Source: Viola odorata (lineage: Eukaryota; Streptophyta; Magnoliopsida; Malpighiales; Violaceae). Taken from it: 64,000 nt of DNA. The position numbers were made by a program, and so were the translations under genes. Below the pieces are notes generated by a model. The model did no database searches, was not told the DNA's origin, and saw only the letters and a list, made by a program, of their open reading frames with translations. Shown in pieces: positions 59,120 to 64,000 of the stretch. The stretch spans positions 66,202,367 to 66,266,366 of the forward strand of contig OY829540.1 of the NCBI GenBank assembly GCA_963691705.1, given 5' to 3'. Within the stretch, counting starts at the first letter, position 1, and each line of letters starts with the position of its first letter.

Positions 59120-59641
59120 GGGGTCTGTTTGGCGTTCCGGTTCTAGTCCGAAAAGTGCTATGGTAAAAATATTGTGGGAAAAGTACTTCTGAAAAAGCTA
59201 GTATGTTGTTTGGTAAACATTTCTTAAAAGTGCTGTGAGAAACAAGAAGTTGTTTTTGGTATTTGGTAAAACTATAAAAATGAAATAGTTGGAGTATAAA
59301 ACCCATTTTTAAAAAATTAATAAAAATAGGAAAAGTAAATTTAGAATTACTTATCTTGAGATTGAGATGTTATTGTAGTAGTTTTTAATTTAATTTGTTC
59401 TATTATATAAAGAAAAAAAATGAAATTAAAATGAAAAAAAAAAAATAGGAGAGAGAGGGTGCAAACCCAACCTAGGTTTGCCACTGGAAGAATTTTTTCC
59501 AGTGAGGAAAGCCAAGCACTTTGCCTTAAACAAACCCAACCTAGGAAGCCAGCTTTCTAAAAAGCTGGATTAAACCCTTAACCCTAAACACCTTAACCCA
59601 ACTTTTACAACCCAACCCAACCCTTAACCCCAAACACTATC
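59120..59641. mobile_element. Harbinger/Tourist-like element inside a pectinesterase exon
   Basis: 522 bases. Left end GGGGTCTGTTTGGCGTTC, right end complement GATAGTGTTTGGGGTTAA; about 14 of 17 terminal bases agree. It is flanked by CTA on both sides (59117-59119 and 59642-59644); removing the element and one CTA restores the pectinesterase reading ISALGPERIGV. A three-base duplication and GGG-CTGTTTGG termini fit PIF/Harbinger MITEs, though those usually duplicate TWA. The interior contains CCCTTAACCCTAAAC-like stretches. Confidence 0.72.
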
Positions 59642-60485
59642 CTAAAGCAGATATGGTTGCATTTATAACACATCCCTGCACAAAATTATTTTTATCTTCA
59701 GCACTAAGCTATGGTCTTATGTTCGAGTTTGCAGAAAATTACGTCGGTAAAGTCATTTGCATGTCTCCTACCCAAAAAGAGACACAAAAAAAACTCACCA
59801 CACTGGAAAATAAATAAATGTGTATATAATTAATTACCTTATAAATTGACTGACGGTATCCCCAAATAAAATCGACTACTCCTTCAAAATAACAAGAATC
59901 AAAGTAGTGACGACCTTCATGTCGCTGAAGGTGTCCTGCATACCAATGAAACTACATTGATGAAAACTTCCCTTGTCGCCCGTTATTACAACAGCCGGTG
60001 CAGGTTCAACACTATTTTTTGACCCATCTAGGTTGTAAGTATTCTGTATTCAGAAAATATTATATGAGTCATCGGGAAAATTATCAACAACTTTCGTTTT
60101 AAAATAATGTAACAAATTGTTTTAATAATCACTAATTAACAACGTCATTAACCTTGATAGCAATGTTGGCTGCTATAAAATTCTCTCCATCCAGTCAAGG
60201 CAGCGCTCACCGGGCCAGCTTCTCCCCACTCGATAGATGTTGTTTCGCTGCTCTCCCCTTTAAGCACAAGAAACGGTTTGTCTTGAGGAACACCAACTTT
60301 TTCACTACATACAATTAAATTATTAATATATTTTTTATATAATTCAATTAAATAATGATTTAAACTTTAACCTCGCAATTAATCAATTCATCTACTTACG
60401 TGTAAACACCGGCTTTAATAATAATAACAGTCCATAAACTATTGTTCGAAGGGACAGAATCAATGGCTTGTTGAATAGTTTTGAA

Positions 60486-61477
60486 CAGGGGTGGGCATTC
60501 GGGTATTCGGAATTTCCGATACCCGAATTTTCAAATTTTGGGTATTCCGAAATTTAATTTTTCTTTCCCGAACTCGAATTTCTAAAATACATACCCGAAC
60601 CCGAATTTCCAGAAATTCTTGAAATTCCGAAATTTCCGAAATTACCCGAAATTTCAATTCCAATTCAACCACAAAATAACCAAAGAGCACCAAAAACTAG
60701 TAAGTATTGAACAGGGATGTGCAAAAATTGAATAATCACAGTTCACCGCAACATGAAATTCCAATAAATCATTCGTGAAGCCACAAATAAATATATATAC
60801 AATACTATAAAATAAATAAATATAATAAACAAATAAAATATTACGAAAAAGAAAAAGAAGAAAAAAGCCTCATAATTGGGTCATCTCCACCGCCGTAGCC
60901 GCCGCCTCCACCGCGACCACCATCTTTGTCGCCGCTTCCTTCGCTCACGCCGCCGGCCATAGAAACCCTCAGATCTGATGGAAAATTGGTGGACGAACAG
61001 ATCTGATCGTTTGGTAGTGATTTTCGTTGATGACGATGATGAATGGTGATGGGGATTGAGATTGGGTGGTTTTGGTTGGGAGACTGTGGAGGTTCGGGGA
61101 GTGAGAGAAGAGACTGTGGGTGTGGGTGATTGAAATAAAAACGATGATGAACGGTGATACTGATGGGGAGTGAGAGAAGAGAGAGTGGGTGTGGTCTACT
61201 GGTGTGGGTGATAGAAATAAAAACGATGAACTGTGGCCTGTGTGTGGGTGTGGGAGATTAAATAGGGAATTTGATTACCACATAAAACGACGTCGTGGAT
61301 GTGAAATTCGGAAAATTCGAGTCCCCGAGTACCCGAATTTTCCAACATCCATTCCGTACCCGAACTCGAAATTATTTCGGGTAGTGCATACCCGAACCTG
61401 AAATTTTCGAATTCCGAAATACCCGAACCTAAATACCCGAAATTCGATTCGGAAATTTCAGAAAATGCCCACCCCTA
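60486..61477. mobile_element. Non-autonomous hAT element inside a pectinesterase exon
   Basis: 992 bases with termini CAGGGGTGGGCATTCGGG and (complement) TAGGGGTGGGCATTTTCT. It is flanked by the exact 8-base duplication GTTTTGAA (60478-60485 and 61478-61485). Cutting it out with one octamer copy rejoins GEGDFKT to TIQQAIDS of the pectinesterase exon. Subterminal regions carry many CCCGAA/TTCGGG repeats in both orientations; the interior has a CCGCCGCC-rich patch (60890-60960) and GATGATGA repeats. No transposase. Confidence 0.88.
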
Positions 61478-61635
61478 GTTTTGAAATCTCCTTCACCTTG
61501 CTGGTCAACGGTAATGGTTTTGGAAATTGCTGCTTGCTTGTTATCTCTCGTGTTAATGTACCTTGCATTTGATCCATAGAATAAGAAAAATAGGACTAGT
61601 GTCAAATAAAATTTGTTGAATTGAGGCAAAAACAT

Positions 61636-62454
61636 TTTTTAGAATCAACTAGAAAGATGCAGTTTCTTTTATAAAAAAAAATGGATGAAGAAATGACATA
61701 TTTAAAATGGAGTAGATATTGGGGTTTTATAAACAAAATAAAATAACAGAATTGGACGGACGAGCATAGAAAGGTAAATCATCATTAGGCCGATCAAAAA
61801 TGGTAAGAATCACTTAAAATGTTATGAGTTCAAATTTGGAAATAAGTCATGAGTTTAGTATATCTTAATTCTACGAGTAGTTATACGATATACTAGAAAT
61901 TAATGGGATCCGGCTCCTTTAATACTGATTAAAATATAACCTATTATGTTAAGTCATTCTCATCCGTTCATTACAAATATATGGTTGGGATTTGATTGAA
62001 TTTATTTAAAATTTAATAATTGTTAAATAATTAAATTACTTCTTTTCAGATACATAAAAAAAGAAAATATATTACTTACCTTAAGAAAAGACTATCACCC
62101 TTTAAAGGACAAAAAAACCGTTAAATCCCAGCATTACAAAAAAAAATACCAGTCCATTATATTTTTTGACAAAAAAATATTGCGATTTATCTTTTCGATA
62201 GAAATTTCATCACTGTCACTCATATATAATCATAACACACAGTACAAGCCCTTGAATCAAATTATTTTAATACGGTATAAACCAAAAAATATATAAACTA
62301 TTTTAACTCAAACTTGGCTATAATTGATATTTTTTTCATTGGTTCGCAATTTTTGTTTTAAAATTTTCTGAAAATATTGAGATATTTTAATGATAATGAA
62401 TAAAGTTTATAGATTACATTATCTCACATACCATTTTTAGTACAAAGATGGTAG
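61636..62454. other. Upstream region of the pectinesterase pseudogene
   Basis: AT-rich DNA with no gene recognised. Presumably holds the former promoter. Confidence 0.4.
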
Positions 62455-62609
62455 GAACCGGCGAGAGCTGTAATGAATGACAAATTCACTCAATCAAATA
62501 CAATCAATGTAATTCATGTAACCGGCGAGAGCCGGCTTTCCATTTCCGTTTATATATATCCAATTTCCTATTCAATCAACTATCAAGTTTCTATATGGTA
62601 GCGGAGCTG
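62455..62609 (+). repeat. Possible LTR end with primer-binding site
   Basis: A stretch with GCGAGAGC repeated (near 62461 and 62524) and a pyrimidine-rich end leads into TGGTAGCGGAGC (62596-62607), the same 12 bases that follow the 5' LTR at 49277-50027. The residual LTR would end CTATA rather than the expected CA, and no second LTR was found, so it may be a fragment. Confidence 0.35.
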
Positions 62610-63510
62610 ATGAAGGTGACCCTGGGCTTCATTGATGGAGTGGGTTGCTGCAATAGTTATCGGCTCAATAAGGCCGGAGTCTTTGGATTTCTTCCAACGA
62701 AACTGGTTAGACGTCCAATCATTTTCAGAGTCTTATTCATCGGATTATCTTAAAATCCGATTACATTCGATTTTTAATCCATTATCTTACTTTCCTTATT
62801 CGTTTCAAACAAAACCTGATTTCATTTCTTCCTTCTTTCCCCAGCCGCCGCTCGCTCTCTACCCTCGCCTCATCCTTCTCCTTTCCTCAATCCTCTCCAG
62901 CTCCAGTCCACTCCACACGTGAACCACCACTGCTCCTGCCTGTGCCACCCCTCCACCGCTCCTTTTTTGGAGGGAATCTATTGTTCCATTTATACTACTG
63001 CTTAGCTGCATGACCTCCCAAATTTGCAACTTGCTTCAAAATATAACAAATCAATACTACTTGAAATTTCCATTAGCATCATTTTTACTTTAGTTACAAT
63101 TCTTCCAAGAAAGCGGAAGTCCCAACCATATGAAACGCATAATTATACACATGTGATAACAAGAAAGCAGGACAGTAATCTTTTTATTTATTTATATATT
63201 TATATTAAAAAATGGTCAAAACTCAAACACTCAAAACACTCAAAAGAAAAATCAAATTCTATTAGCCTGATCTGATATTACTGGTCCACAAGGCCCATTG
63301 GCTCAATCTCATGCTAAATTAAGGAATTAAAGAGCCATTAGAGGCCCATGCTCAATTAAGGGCCCAAATCATAATATTAATCACTCAACTAAAACATATA
63401 CAAATCAATGAAAATAAAAATACCCAGCCAGCATTGTTGTTTCCAGTTTCCACTGAAACCCAGCGCTACCGGTAAAGTTTGTTTACATTCGAAATTTGGA
63501 ACATAAAAAT

Positions 63511-63515
<5 letters not shown>
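62610..63515. other. Intergenic region before cytochrome b561
   Basis: C/T-rich, then AT-rich DNA. An open frame at 62632-62922 may be residual retroelement but shows no gag or pol motif. Confidence 0.35.

Positions 63516-63560
<45 letters not shown>
63516..63560. repeat. (TA)n microsatellite
   Basis: 45 bases of uninterrupted TA dinucleotide, 28 bases past the stop codon of the cytochrome b561 gene, in its 3' UTR or flank. A natural length-polymorphism site. Confidence 0.95.
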
Positions 63561-63563
<3 letters not shown>

Positions 63564-63588
63564 CCCTATCCTAATACAGTACCTTAAA

Positions 63589-63900
63589 TTAAATAGCAGA
63601 ATAGCTACTGTAGTCAGGGCCATCCTCATCAGGAGGAGACTGGCCAAGAGTGGATACTATAACGAAGGTACCATATAGTATTGTAACCACAGCAGTGAAG
63701 TTGACAAGCAAAGCCTCAGGACCATATTTCTCCAATCCAGAGTTCTCGAGGAATGTTAGCTTCTCCAAGAACCCAATTGCAGAATTCGCAACTGCCAGAA
63801 CATAGACAAACACCCCTGCTATCACATGCCACGGAAGGGACTCCCTCCTCAGCGAAGCTGATCCTCCAGGATAAAAGAATGTAACGAATCCATATATCCA
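63589..63900 (-). CDS. CYB561: Cytochrome b561 (transmembrane ascorbate ferrireductase), last exon
   Basis: Only the final coding exon is inside the window: 103 residues after a CAG acceptor at 63901-63903, stop at 63589. It starts WIYGFVTFFYPGG, then SLRRESLPWHVIAGVFVYVL with a haem-ligand histidine, then ANSAIGFLEKLTFLENSGLE, and a membrane helix VNFTAVVTILYGTFVIVSTL, ending in an acidic-polar tail. This is the second half of a plant CYB561 (CYBASC). These proteins have six helices and two haems and pass electrons from cytosolic ascorbate across the tonoplast or plasma membrane. Earlier exons lie beyond 64000 on the minus strand. Corresponds to ACYB-2 (At4g25570) by family and neighbours. 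Confidence 0.9.
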   Translation of the reverse strand, partial: WIYGFVTFFYPGGSASLRRESLPWHVIAGVFVYVLAVANSAIGFLEKLTFLENSGLEKYGPEALLVNFTAVVTILYGTFVIVSTLGQSPPDEDGPDYSSYSAI

Positions 63901-64000
63901 CTGCAGCCAGATACCAAAATAATCAAACTCTCTTCTTCTAAATCAATTCATTCACAAAATGGTTATCTACTGATCCTTTTCTTAGACAGACAAGATTGAT

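Larger units (their letters stand above)
58451..61635 (-). pseudogene. Pectinesterase, disrupted by two transposons and frameshifts
   Basis: ATG at 61635 starts a signal-type leader, then ARYINTRDNKQAAISKTITV, DQQGEGDFKT. A hAT element interrupts the exon, which resumes TIQQAIDSVPSNNSLWTVII, KAGVYT. Exon 2 (~60305-60170) gives EKVGVPQDKPFLVLKGE and, after a frame slip at ~60186-60195, ENFIAANIAIK. Exon 3 (~60050-59850) gives PAVVITGDKGSFHQCSFIGM, QDTF, slip at 59931-59936, GRHYFDSCYFEGVVDFIWGY. Exon 4 (~59700-58911) is split by a second transposon between INATISAL and GPERIGVIAAQGRE, then TSGFVFVDC, YMEYSRVIFKDTFMSE and GWDAWDV. The last exon (58620-58451) is intact (CKGPGADESKRVKWEKEVTP, INQDGWLEQQP, stop at 58453-58451). 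No N-terminal inhibitor domain precedes the catalytic domain, as in PPME-type enzymes. The catalytic QDT, DFI-G and GRAxxxYSRV motifs are traceable; the gene is dead. Confidence 0.85.

Noticed and set aside
59500..59641. CCCTAAAC-like stretches suggesting interstitial telomere repeats
   Set aside because: Only degenerate single units, and they belong to the interior of the Harbinger-like element.

Overview
The window is nuclear DNA from a flowering plant, most likely a core eudicot. Genes carry short GT-AG introns, intergenic DNA is AT-rich and full of small TIR elements, and nearly every protein belongs to a family I know from Arabidopsis. It contains 16 protein-coding genes that look usable (one running off the right edge, one with a one-base frameshift), four broken genes or gene fragments, about a dozen transposable elements and one 200-base run of N (41331-41530). 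I could not fix the species. I found no RNA genes or CRISPR arrays.

Layout. 1-13 kb: an intronless EMS1-type LRR receptor kinase (+), a class B2 heat-shock factor (-) with a heat-shock element at its own start, an intronless multi-pass membrane protein resembling TMEM161 (-), and a short COR27/COR28-like gene (-) with two evening elements upstream. 13-28 kb: a SIS-domain sugar-phosphate isomerase-like gene (-), protein phosphatase inhibitor 2 (-), the ARF-like GTPase GB1/ARFRP1 (+), an egg-cell secreted EC1 peptide (+), the replication clamp-loader subunit CTF8 (-) and the tandem-MBD protein MBD13 (-). 30-43 kb: PDIL5-2 (+), a neprosin-domain protein (+), a membrane steroid-binding protein (-) and an F-box protein (-). 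43-51 kb is a graveyard of DNA-repair genes: a SEND1/GEN2-like gene lacking its nuclease half, then an MSH3 mismatch-repair pseudogene whose middle is replaced by a compact LTR retroelement. 51-64 kb: the mRNA 3'-end processing factor CFIS2 (+), a PPR protein (-), two pectinesterase pseudogenes, one with a hAT element and a Harbinger-like element inside its exons, and the last exon of a cytochrome b561 (-).

The gene order matters. From memory, SIS / I-2 / GB1 / CTF8 / MBD13 / MSBP follows Arabidopsis At5g52190-At5g52240; F-box / MSBP / SEND1 follows At3g48880-At3g48900; MSH3 / CFIS2 / cytochrome b561 follows At4g25540-At4g25570. The window therefore seems to keep on one chromosome what Arabidopsis has spread over three. 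Exon coordinates were read by hand from splice signals and reading frame; joined lengths match family expectations closely (CFIS2 200 aa, PDIL5-2 439 aa, GB1 204 aa).
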